Shown here: positions 24,465 to 35,373 of the stretch, in pieces | Layout of the letters: each line of letters starts with the position of its first letter | How positions within the stretch are numbered: position 1 is the first letter of the stretch | NCBI GenBank assembly: GCA_947044405.1 | Contig: CAMRHE010000157.1 | Location: forward strand, 3,052,501-3,116,500 | Direction of reading: 5' to 3' | Length of the DNA stretch: 64,000 nucleotides | DNA from: Leptodactylus fallax | Lineage: Eukaryota > Chordata > Amphibia > Anura > Leptodactylidae | Notes under the pieces: generated by a model | What the model was told of the DNA's origin: nothing | The model's database searches: none | Seen by the model: the letters and a program-made list of their open reading frames with translations, nothing else | Made by a program: the position numbers and the translations under genes

Positions 24465-24958
24465 TAAGGCCCCACATAGCGGGCCGCAGCAAAAAAGCAC
24501 TGCAGGGAAAACCGTGGCAGTAATGCATTGTGGTTTTTCCCACAGCGCTTTTCACAGAAGGTTCGCAGAGGTTTTTGGAGATCGCAGCATCTCCGCAGCA
24601 CCTATTTTTCTTCAATGTGTGGATGGGATTTGCTAGAATCCCATCGACTTTGCAGGAACTGTAAAATGCCATTATTTTTCCTGTGGTGCCACGTGGAGCC
24701 CCATCACATTCCCACTTTGAGGTAAAATACGTGCAGCGGACACACGCTGCGATCTCCAAAACAGTTGCGGTTTTGGAAATCGCAGCATACCTACGGAAAC
24801 GCTGGCAGTTTAGATATAATTGAAGCAGATAGTCCGCAGAGGAAACCTTCCCGCAATGCTTTGCACAGAAAATTTGCAGAGAACTGCGATGTGTCGCTGC
24901 CCCGGTTTTTCCCACAGCGCTTTTTTGCTGTTGGATGCCACGTGAGGCCCCGGCCTTA
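24465..24958. mobile_element. Miniature inverted-repeat element
   Basis: The left end TAAGGCCCCACATAGCGGGC, then CAGCAAAAAAGCACTG, pairs with the right end, which complements to TAAGGCCGGGGCCTCACGTG, then AACAGCAAAAAAGCGCTG. The interior has several CGCAGCAT...CTCC repeats. It is related to 16137-16453. It is followed with no gap by the TTAA element starting at 24956. Confidence 0.75.
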
Positions 24959-25087
24959 AGGAGTTTTCCAGTTCATTTTTATTGATGATCTATCCTCAGA
25001 ATAGATCATCAATAAGAGGTAAGTGAATCCCCACTGATCAGCTGTATGAAGGGGCTATGGTGCCTGTTTATATCACATGCTGTCTGT

Positions 25088-25114
25088 TTAATAATAATAA
25101 TAATAATAATAATA
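25088..25114. repeat. (AAT)n tract, LINE 3' tail
   Basis: Nine AAT-type triplets immediately beyond the LINE 3' text (GTCCCACAGTGGGGAAATTC on the plus strand). Simple tails of this type follow many vertebrate LINEs. Confidence 0.85.
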
Positions 25115-25300
25115 GTCCTTTAATAGTCCCACAGTGGGGAAATTCAGTGTGTTACAGCAGCAAAGATAAGATAAGCAGATACAAATACAAATACAACATG
25201 TACAGGAATGTTCCAAGGTGAGAGGCATTACATTAATAGCAGACAGACAGATAGGACGTAGCAGAGGGGGGAGGGGGGATTTAACAGGCAGAGAGATATT

Positions 25301-26178
25301 TCAGTTCTCTGTATGTAATGATCTCCGCTTAGGTCGGTGTTGGTTGTACAGCCTAACCACGGTGGGGAGGAAAGACTTCCGATAGCGCTCCTTCTCACAC
25401 CTAGGGTGGAGCAGTCGGTCACTGACAGTACTGCCCAGCGCAATCACAGTCTCATGCATGGGATGGGAGTTATTCTCCCGCATGGAGCTCACCACGGACA
25501 GTATCCTTCTGTCACCCACCACCTGCACTGGGTCCAGTGGGCTCCCCAGGACAGAGCTGGCCCTTCTAATCAGCTTGTCAAGTTTATTTCTGTCCCTGGT
25601 TGATATACTGCTCCCCCAGCAGGCCACTCCAAAGAAGATGGCTGATGCCACTACCGAGTTGAAGAAAGTCCTAAGAAGTGCCCCCCGGATTCCAAAGGCT
25701 CTCAGCTTCCTAAGCAGGTAGAGCCTGCTGTGGCCCTTCCTGTACAGGGCCTCCATATGATCTGCCCAGTACAGCTTATTATTAAGGAGCAAACCCAGGT
25801 ACTTATAGGTGTTCACAATCTCGATGCCCGTCCCCAGGATGTCCACTGGTTTTGGAGGGCATCTGCCTTTACGGAAGTCCACCACCATCTCCTTGGTCTT
25901 CCCCGCGTTAATCTTCAGGTGGTTCTGGTGGCACCAGTCCACAAAAAACCGGTTCAGTTCTCTGTACTCCTTGTCATCATCGTCTGTGATGAGGCCTACT
26001 ATTGCAGAGTCGTCAGAATACTTCTGTAGGTAGCAGCTGGATGAGTTGCACCTAAAATCAGCAGTGTACAGTGTGAAGAGGAAAGGGGCGAGAACCGTAC
26101 CCTGAGGTGCCCCCGTATTACAGATCACGGTACCTGACACACAGTCTTGGGCTCTCACGTATTGAGGTCGATTTATAG
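25301..26178 (-). pseudogene. LINE reverse transcriptase, C-terminal part
   Basis: It would copy LINE RNA at the nicked target. The open frame is 302 codons from an arbitrary Met at 26209; LINE homology starts at about residue 12. Visible blocks: GAPQGTVLAPFLFTLYTADF (residues 33-52) and the catalytic YSDD (64-67). Further blocks are CHQNHLKINAGKTKEMVVDF, TYKYLGLLLNN, and a long C-terminal region with LDKLIRRASSVLG. The frame is intact to its stop, so this copy is relatively young, but the endonuclease and the first reverse transcriptase blocks are missing. The subgroup could be Rex1/Babar or a related CR1-like lineage; I cannot decide without a tree. Confidence 0.85.
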
Positions 26179-26272
26179 TGACCGTGTGATGTAATTCCAG
26201 CCTTGTCACATGGATGTGTATAGGACGAGGCTGTAGTTACATTACATGGCCGCTATGAAATGAACGACACTA

Positions 26273-27211
<939 letters not shown>

Positions 27212-27309
27212 TAAACATAGAAGGGGTCACGGCGCTTACACAGGTACCAAGGTTCGTTCAAACAGCTGATCCTGGGGGTCCCAGGTATTGGAAACCAAAC
27301 CCATTCATT

Positions 27310-27660
27310 TTTTTACCTTTTAATTAGGAAACACCTGGGGCATTATTAATAAGGGGCACTATTTATGGGGTACACAGGGAAGTTATTAATATAAAGATGC
27401 ACTTGGGGGTATTATTCATTATGGGGGGGTTATATTATATATTTTATAATTGGGGTATAAATACTGTGTGCAGAGGCCATTATGGAGCATAATACTGTGT
27501 GCAGGGGCCAATATGGGGCAAAATACTGTGTGCAGGGGCCACTATGGGACATAATACTGTGTGCAGGGACCTCTATGGGGCATAATAGTGGATGCAGGGG
27601 CCACTATGGGGCATAATAATGTGTGTAGGAATGTGGTTTGTGCAGGGGGGGGGGGCACAA
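27310..27660. repeat. Minisatellite-bearing repeat, two tract types
   Basis: At 27320-27440 there are loose GGGGCATTATTAATAAGG-type units like those at 24180-24420. At 27455-27645 there are about six copies of a 31-bp unit, ACTGTGTGCAGGGGCCACTA plus TGGGGCATAAT, the reverse complement of the array at 20595-20790. A G run and TTTGTGCAGGGG close it. Confidence 0.85.
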
Positions 27661-28204
27661 TACATTTTTGCCAGACTACAAAGCCCAGATATGCTCCACA
27701 CAAAGTACTAAGGTATAACAAACAATATTTCTTTCTTGCCACTTGAGCATATCTATTCTTCCCAATCACAATGAAGGATCACTTGGCCACGGTTGTAATT
27801 GTCCTTTTCTGACAAACCAAATCTTTTGATTTGAGGTATCAGATGAGAACATATTACAGTTTGTGCTTTTTTCTGCATGGTTGCGGGTGCGGAGTTCTCC
27901 CATTATTTCTGATTACATAGTGAACTGTAATAAATCAAGAAAAACAATGCAGAGACCGATGGCAGATCGCTTTAATTACATAGTTTACATTTTTCTCATT
28001 GTTTCCCTTAAAGAGTAGTTGCTGTGCTTTGGATGGGTGTTTTTTGTTTTTTCCTACATTACTACCTATTCAGAAATGAGCATCTTACAGCATCAAATAA
28101 AAGGTTAGATCTCTGATGCCCAACTAATGATCTGGGAGTGGCATGTGCCCATGTTTTGTGGTGGGTGGCCAAGGCCCCAGCAGAAAAATAGCTAAATAGG
28201 GTGC
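27661..28204. other. No recognised feature
   Basis: Ordinary sequence without clear ends or frames. Confidence 0.5.
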
Positions 28205-28345
28205 AGCATACCTCCCACCTTTTAAAGAATGGAAAGAGGGACAATTCCAGGGCATTTATGTTAAGATACAATTCTAACCCTACCCAGTCACCTTTGTGCC
28301 CCCATACTGTCACAACGTCTTTCTTTGTGGAAAACACAATGTTCC
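28205..28345. mobile_element. Fragment of the ACCTCCCAAC-type repeat
   Basis: CATACCTCCCACCTTTTAAAG and AGAGGGACA, then TTTGTGCCCCCATACTGTC, follow the same order as at 22505 and 38905. Confidence 0.5.
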
Positions 28346-30910
28346 ATTAGTGCTGATGCTTTATCACAATAGTGATATCATCTTGGTGTATACATGCTGA
28401 AATTTCTTGCCGGGGATCTGTGAGAATAGCACACTATGTGTGCCATAAAATTTGAGGGGTTTGTTACAACTCTTTTAGTGATCCCACACCCACTTTGGGT
28501 GTGTCACACCCCTTTTGAGATATGTCACACTCCTTTCGACATGGACATAGCAGTGTGCTGGTGACACTCTTTTTTGTGATGGATGTGAAGGATGATGACT
28601 CATGATTCCACAGTGTATTTATGTATGCTACTGTCACTTTAACTGGAGCTGCAGTTTCATCACAATACTTCCTGCATTTCGAGAGTTGAGTTAGGTCTGA
28701 GTTCAGTCTGCTACTGTGGAGTATCCAGCGTGTCCACTCATCTGTGTGGAGTGGTCGTGAAAGTCCTGAATTGGAACCTGGGCTTTTACTCAAAAGCCTT
28801 TAGTGTGAACAACAGCTGTAGCCTTGAGTAGCAGGTTCCATGAGAATATGGCGCATCCGCTTTGTAAACAGGAAAGATGTCAGCAAAGAGCTGTTACCTG
28901 CATTCTTTGAAGCTGCTTTAAAACTTCTGTGAAGCTTCTGTGACGTTCTGCTGTACCAAAACTACCTCATGTAAAGTACTCAATGAAACCTTGACCTGCC
29001 AGAGTTGGTGTGCTATTGTGGCTGAAACTTCTAGAGGCACTTTCTTCAGTTCCCTCGAGTATAATTTGTGTAGGCCCAAGGGAGGTGAAAAAAAAGAAAA
29101 AAACATTTATACTCAGCCATGACGCTCAGCATGCCCATGTCACCACTGAGGCACAATTACAGGCTTCAACGATGACCCCGGGCGCATGCAATCACAGGAG
29201 AGTGCCAAACGTCATCAAGGAGGCAGGGACAGAGCACCAGAAGCCACAAGGAGGCCCAAAAGAAGCAATGGAAAAGGAGTATAAATGTTTTTTTATTTTT
29301 GTCACTCCCCTGAGTCTGAGACTAATCCTATATTGTTTTGTTTGGCATATTCAGGTCGAATCCAGTTCATTACGAACCGATTTGCCCACCTATACGCCTT
29401 ACACAGATATAGTGTAGGTGAAAATAAAAGAATAAATAGTCAATGAGTCCTCTTGTCAAAACAGAGAAAATCATTCTGCAGGTCTCTTCTACAGTAGTCT
29501 GTACTGTCTGCATCTATGACATCACTGCACCAAGCAGCTGATGGCAGAAAGTACAGCATGATTGAGGGTGCAGGAAACTGATGGCTGTTAGGGAGGCAGA
29601 TACAGTAGATATTGGGACATCTGAAATGCCTCGCAGGACAGAACCTTGAAATCCATAACTGCTCCACTGGATCCAGGATGGTTGGGAGGCATTCATGGTG
29701 CAGCACCTACTTAAGGTTAATTATTAGGCAACTGTACAATGGGATCTCTGCCCAATTACTATTTTTTGTTTCATAAGAGCAAGGAAGTAGCAAGTACAAA
29801 ACCTTTGATGTAGGAGGAATAGCTACTAAGAGCAGCTGCTCACTTGGAAGCTCACAATAACAGAGGCGCATGGGGAAGTGTAGCTCAGTAACTGACAATT
29901 TTGGGGAATATTAATGCAGTTGTTATTCTTAAGGGGCAATTTGGTCACCATTGCTATGAATGAACCAAGGATGGCACTTCTGAGATTTCCCCTGGGTCAG
30001 GGCTTTGTTAACATGGCTGTGTGTGCAGTCTGTGTTTGCCCTGTAAATAGCAAGCACAGAAAATGTAGATAGAATCTCAATAAATGTCATAATAGCAAAG
30101 ATAGAATATAGTAATGATACTGGAGCAGGTCCAAATCCGGGTCTGCATGTTTAAAGAGAATCAGTCTTTATAATATGCTGCCCCGCTGAGGACCCAAAGG
30201 GTTACTAAGAAAAACAGCACAAAATATTATGCTAATAAACTCAAATAATAAAGTAAATTCCTAGAATATTAGGCTAGAGTATTCACAAGAAAAACGCTTC
30301 CTCATATGTAACAGCTACAAGAAGAGATCAACACTTACCGAAGATACAGAAGTATTTTATATGCCTTTATCCATATATTTAAATTTTTTAAGAGACCTGC
30401 TAATAAGACATTTGCCATTGATCTGGATTGCTCTACTGGCATCTATAGACTGCCTCTGTGAAAACCCCCTCCCTTAGCCTGACCAGGTTTACTGTGGCAG
30501 ATTTGCAGTTCCACCATATACAATGGCTGTTGCCCCTGTTCTATGTGATGACCACCTATCAATGCAATTTTGATGGTACCACAAAGATGTTTCACTGGTT
30601 ACGGAGAAGTATCCCCCTTTTATTCAAAGTCTCCTATGTTTGCACCTTTTTGCCAGTACCTATTCTTTGGTGATTTTTTTTTGAGTCTCTCTCTAGATTC
30701 ACCTGGAATATACAGCATCACTGTAGCATCTCCATATTTACACAATAGTAAGATGCAGAAAGTTATAAATTAAGATGGTGGCCATGTTTCATCATTCAGA
30801 TGCCAGTTTGCCTTCCACTCATCACTTTGAAGTTTGCACCATCTCGAAGATTACTCAGTTCTGTTTTCTAAATTTATATTAAGTCCCTATTGGTACTCGG
30901 TTAACAACCG
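28346..30910. other. No gene recognised
   Basis: A short imperfect CACACC(C)CTTTTG-type duplication lies at 28480-28540. The block at 29090-29415 has a composition and order (ACGATGACCCCGGGCGCATG, then an ATAAATGTTTTTTTATTTTT stretch) suggesting a transposon relic I cannot place. The 135-codon open frame at 29010-29417 shows no domain. Confidence 0.4.
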
Positions 30911-31495
30911 CATCATTTTGCCTTTGGCAATAAAAATTCCCCTTATCTAGTACCTATTATAATGTACCCGAACTAAATAAAACTTCACGTTTAATCATAA
31001 ACTCTCTAAAAACTTTGCATTGGACCCTACAATGTAACCTATTGAAAGCCCAGGAATTGGTGATGGGACCTACCCCTTACTCCCGTGCTGGGAAAAGGGG
31101 GAAGATTCTGATTATCTAGTCTGACTGGCTATCTAATAATTGCCATTCCTGGATGTCTAATAATGCTATTCCTATCCAGTTCAGTTGCTATTGTATGGTT
31201 GTAATATGTTGAAGCACCTGCAGTACGTCACAACACACCCAACTGACCAATTCCTGATTTTTAAAAAAAGAAATTAATGCTGTCCCTCCAACATGTTTTG
31301 CCTCGCTAACGGCGTCATCGGAGGTTGGGAGAAGGGTGTAGGTCCCATCACCAATTCCTGGGCTTTTAATAGGTTTCGTTGTAGGGTCCAATGTGAAGTT
31401 TTTAGAGAGTTTAGGATTAAAAGTTTTATTTATATTGGGTGCACTATATTAGGTGCTATATAAGGGGAATTTTTGTTGCCAAAGGCAAAATGATG
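30911..31495. mobile_element. Foldback-type element with arms of about 185 bp
   Basis: Outer ends CATCATTTTGCCTTTGGCAA and TTGCCAAAGGCAAAATGATG are exact complements. Further paired landmarks are AAAATTCCCCTTAT with ATAAGGGGAATTTT, TTGGACCCTACAATG with the GTAGGGTCCAA text, and AGGAATTGGTGATGGGACCT with GGTCCCATCACCAATTCCT. The unpaired middle (31100-31310) holds GCCTCGCTAACGGCGTCATC, a phrase I associate with frog retroelement untranslated regions. No protein is coded. Confidence 0.8.
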
Positions 31496-32674
31496 ATGCT
31501 GTACTCCAACCTAAGACACCAATTGACATCGACTTCTACTGTCACAACCAGTGATACGGTAAATACACCATATTATTGACTGTGATAACTGAAGTCAATT
31601 TTACAACATACAATTCTGCTTTTCTATGTACTGGATCTGTCGTAATGAATCAGGTTGCTTCAAAGGTGTTACTTGCAAAAATGTAATGATAAGGGGGTGA
31701 AGAATGACACTAAACAATGTAACGTTAAACTGAGTAGTATAATACAGGCAACCCCTTGACTTTACTGTACGGTGTATTTCAGATATGTTTTGAGGTAATT
31801 TATTTAGGTGGCATTGATGGAGAGTCATGCGCCACTTAATTTACTGACGTTTTATGTTTCACTTATGTAGGACACTTATCAGAACTTTACTGAACTGACT
31901 GTCACGTACTACGAGTCCTAGGCATGGTTGTCATAGTAACTAGTTTTGCTTTTACATACTGTATTATACAGAGACTACCGCACTGTAGAACCGGGACACA
32001 AAGGTCATATTGGTGCAGGTAACAACAATTTATATGAAAGGAAAGCTCAGGATAATAAGGGTGATTATAGGAGTAAAAACAGAAAAATGCAGCAGCACAA
32101 GCACAGATACTGAAAATATGGTGCACGCCTATGGATGTTGCCAAGAACTGTTCACCCGTAACAATGTGCACTTTCTTTTCGAAAAATAAGCATGCATTAT
32201 GAGACAGCGGTATAAAGTTTTCATCATTTCACAAATGTTCATGATTGTTGTCAGTTCTAATAATAAAACCAGTTATTAGTTATAGAGGTTGCTGGGGATG
32301 CTGTATGTGATCGTACACTTCCTCTGCAGAGCAGATACAGTCTTTGATGGTACCCTATCAAATGAATGGGTGGTGATGTAATGTAAACTCAAATGCAAAA
32401 CAGCCATCGTTCATGCTTGTACTCAATCCTCATGTTCTTTTGAGTATCTGATGTTGATGGATGAATAAACCAATTTATTGGTGACTGTCTCCAGTACTGT
32501 TCTTACAATATGGCAACTTCAAGTATTTTAGTGCAGCAGCCACATTTCCTATTGGTTTTTCATTCTGGAACAGAGTGTTCCGCTAAACTCTATGAAGTCC
32601 TTATTCTGTATAGTTCCATCCCCTACAAATGAGTTTTATACTTTCCAAATAAGTGAATAAAACCGAATCAAAGA
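31496..32674. other. No recognised feature
   Basis: Ordinary AT-rich sequence. Short frames only. Confidence 0.5.
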
Positions 32675-33453
32675 TTAAAGGGGTTGTCCAGGATTAAATA
32701 AAAATTACTAAACCCCCTCCCCCGCCTAACTTCTAATTTACTTACATTAAAAAAAAAAAAAATCTATAATTACTCATATCCCTGGGATGGTCATTCTACT
32801 GCCCCAGGCACACTTTCTGATAATCCATTGATGTTCCGTTTCCCCGTTTCCAAAACGGAATGTCACCATCACCCCCCTCCTCCCTCCTCCACCCCATCAT
32901 ACTTCCGAATCTTCCTCTCTGGGAACGGCTCCTCCTCTCTTTCTCTCTGCTAGCGCTTGCACAGTCCGGAGGTGCCTGCGACACATGCGCAGTAGAGATG
33001 GCACTCCATCTCTACTGCGCAGGCATCAGAGGCACTTCTGGTCTGTGCATGTGCCATCAGAAGTGCCGTTTCTACTACGCAGGCATCTCCAGCCTGCGCA
33101 CAGCCAGGACAGGGAGAGAAAAGGAGGAGCCATTCCAGAAGGGAAGTCTAAAGAGGAAGACAGGTAAGTATGATGTGGGGGTGGGTGGGCTGAGTTAGTT
33201 AGTTGGGAAGGGCGGGATAGCTAGGGAGATAGGGAGGGGATGTAAGGGAGTGAGAGAGGAAGGGGGAGAGTGAGAGGGAGGTTGTGTGCAAGCTGCAAAG
33301 GAAGCTACACAGCAGGAAGATACACCATGTAAACAACTGCAGAGAAACCCAGAAATCACTCAAAACACTGCTTAAGGTATATGGGTGTACTTATTAACCC
33401 ACTAACAGACTTTTTTAAAAAAAAAGATTTTTTTTGCCCGGAAATCCCCTTAA
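32675..33453. mobile_element. TTAA-flanked non-autonomous element
   Basis: The left end TTAAAGGGGTTGTCCAGGAT and the right end (complement) TTAAGGGGATTTCCGGGCAA match imperfectly and include TTAA at both edges. The interior has a near-perfect hairpin at 32985-33022 (TGCGCAGTAGAGATGG with CCATCTCTACTGCGCA), a related weaker copy to 33110, and a GGGA-rich tract (33190-33290). It shares its right TTAA with the next element. Confidence 0.75.
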
Positions 33454-34418
33454 CCACTTCCGTACTGCCCATAGAGTATACACGTCCAATGGGTGGTTGT
33501 CTAGTTCTGCAAGAACGTATCGGTACGTCCAAGCAGAACTCAGTAGCTGCACGAAATCGTGCAGCTACTGAAAATGGGAGCCGGCTGTAACTTCAGCCGG
33601 AGCTCCCAGAGAGAAGGCAGGGAAGGTTTATTACCTTCCCTGCCTTCCTGATTGCTCAATGAGCGCTGTATACAGAGATATGGGTGTCGCCATCTTGTGG
33701 CCGCCCTCTGACCCAGCGGTAATGTGATACGCCGGGTGCAGCATCTGCAAGAGCTGCTGGGTCCTATAGGACCCAGATCAGCTCTATAGTATTGTTGAAG
33801 TAATGTGCAGGAGGCTGTATTCCTCCTGCAACTGAGGCTAAATGTACCAGCCCCAGTTACAGGGTAATTCAGCCTCCCCAACAAAAAAAAAAAGTAATCA
33901 AATGTCCCCAAAGGTCTAATATGACTTTATGGGGACACAATGTTAAAAAAAAAGAAATTAATAGAAAAGTAAAAAAAAAAAAAAAAAAAATGTAAATAAA
34001 ATAATTTAAAAAATAAATAAAATAAGACACCAATAAAATGCCCTTATTACAGGTTATAGCCCCAGCCCCAACTACACCATAAAAAATAAAAATTACCGTA
34101 ACGGAGAGGAAAAACTATTTTATTAAGTTTTTTAGTAACACTTTGTGTTATTAAATAAAAAAAAAATGAAAAGTGAAAAACAGACACGTTTTCTCTCCTC
34201 TTTTGTTTATATTTTCCCGGATATAAAAAAAATTAAAACACATGCAAAAATAAAAACAGCATAAAAATAAAGCCCTATGTGTCACCGAAAAAAGACACAG
34301 AAATTAGTTGAATAGCGCACATGATAAAAATGTTACAGCCCTCAAAACGGAACATACAAAAAACCCAAAAATGTGTTTGGTCCTGGACCAGAAATAGGCC
34401 TAGTACTGTAGTGGTTAA
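33450..34418. mobile_element. TTAA-flanked, hairpin-rich non-autonomous element
   Basis: The left end TTAACCACTTCCGTACTGCC and the right end (complement) TTAACCACTACAGTACTAGG match. The left 400 bp is a chain of palindromes: AGTAGCTGCACGAAATCG with CGTGCAGCTACT, GGGAGCCGGCTG with CAGCCGGAGCTCCC, GCAGGGAAGG with CCTTCCCTGC, and CTGGGTCCTATAGGACCCAG. The right half is A-rich with GTAACACTTTGTGTTA. It is non-coding; I recognise the ends as a common anuran family mobilised by a TTAA-targeting transposase. Confidence 0.8.
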
Positions 34419-35092
34419 AGGACATACTTTTGATGTACTCTTAAAATTTAATGTTTTTCCCACTAACAGCACTTACTGAGTTTCCTGTGTGAATGAAATG
34501 ATAAAGCACACACATGGCCACTGCTCCATTCATTACTATGAGACTGAAAGAGATAGCCAAGTACAGCACTCCATCAGTCCCATACAAGTCAATGAAGGTG
34601 GGAGCTCCAACTCTTTGTATCCTTCAAGACATGCTGCTCCACTTATTCCAATACAGTTGGAATATTTTTTTTAGCATATTTGCTGCTGAAACTTACAGAA
34701 ATGATTGCTCAGGGATGTTGGGGGCTAGAGAAAAAATTACAAACTGTGCCAGAATCAGTAGAGCTGCAGCTACTGAAGGATATAAAGAGTTGGAGTTGGT
34801 GAAAAGTTCTTTTTAAGGTGTATTTGTTCACATAGGGAAATTATATATCAGAGTTACCCTCACTGTTTGTCAACCTGTATCATTTTCTGATCTATCCTGC
34901 AGCAAACAGTAGAAATCTTGCACAAGGATTGATCTCCTGTTGATCTGTTCCATTTGAGGCTGGTGGTCTACTGCAGACAACTTACAGCAGGGAGACTGTC
35001 TTACAAACAGACACGGGAGAGTGAAGACGAAAATGTACAATATAGATTAACCCCTTGGGCAGAACAAAATATTTCTTTATATGTTTCTCAGT
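34419..35092. other. No recognised feature
   Basis: Ordinary sequence. The open frames at 34489-34816 carry no known domain. Confidence 0.45.
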
Positions 35093-35373
35093 TTAAATGG
35101 GTTTTCCCACAAAGCAAGTTATTCAATATCCATCCATAGGATAGGGGATAACTTGCAGATTAGTGGTATCCAAGGGTTCAGCTAAGAATGGAGTAGTGAT
35201 TGGGCAGAGCGCACACTTATCTATTCATTTAAACGGGAGTGCCAAAAGGTAGCCTAGAGCTGTACAACCACTGCTCCATTCAGAATGGGGGATAAAAGTC
35301 TTCTGTCCTCCTCATCAGTGAGGTCTCAGTGGTCGGATAGGGAATAACTTGCTTTGTGGGAAAACCCATTTAA
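35093..35373. mobile_element. TTAA-flanked miniature element, well preserved
   Basis: The left end TTAAATGGGTTTTCCCACAA, then AGCAAGTTATT, is perfectly complementary to the right end AATAACTTGCTTTGTGGGAA then AACCCATTTAA. The 281-bp length and TTAA at both edges fit a miniature element of the piggyBac/Kolobok target type. Inner sequence ATCCATAGGATAGGGGATAA pairs weakly with GGTCGGATAGGGAATAAC. Low end divergence suggests it is younger than its neighbours. Confidence 0.9.

Larger units (their letters stand above)
25088..26178 (-). mobile_element. 5'-truncated LINE (CR1/L2/Rex1 group)
   Basis: A minus-strand non-LTR retrotransposon. The 3' end carries the tail at 25088-25114. The 5' end stops abruptly near 26178 just before the INRPQYVR codons, as in incomplete reverse transcription. 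It is inserted into an older TTAA-type element. A target duplication is not clear by eye. Confidence 0.8.

Noticed and set aside
33540..33911. 123-codon minus-strand open frame
   Set aside because: Runs through the hairpin chain of a TTAA-type element; no domain and unlikely to be translated.
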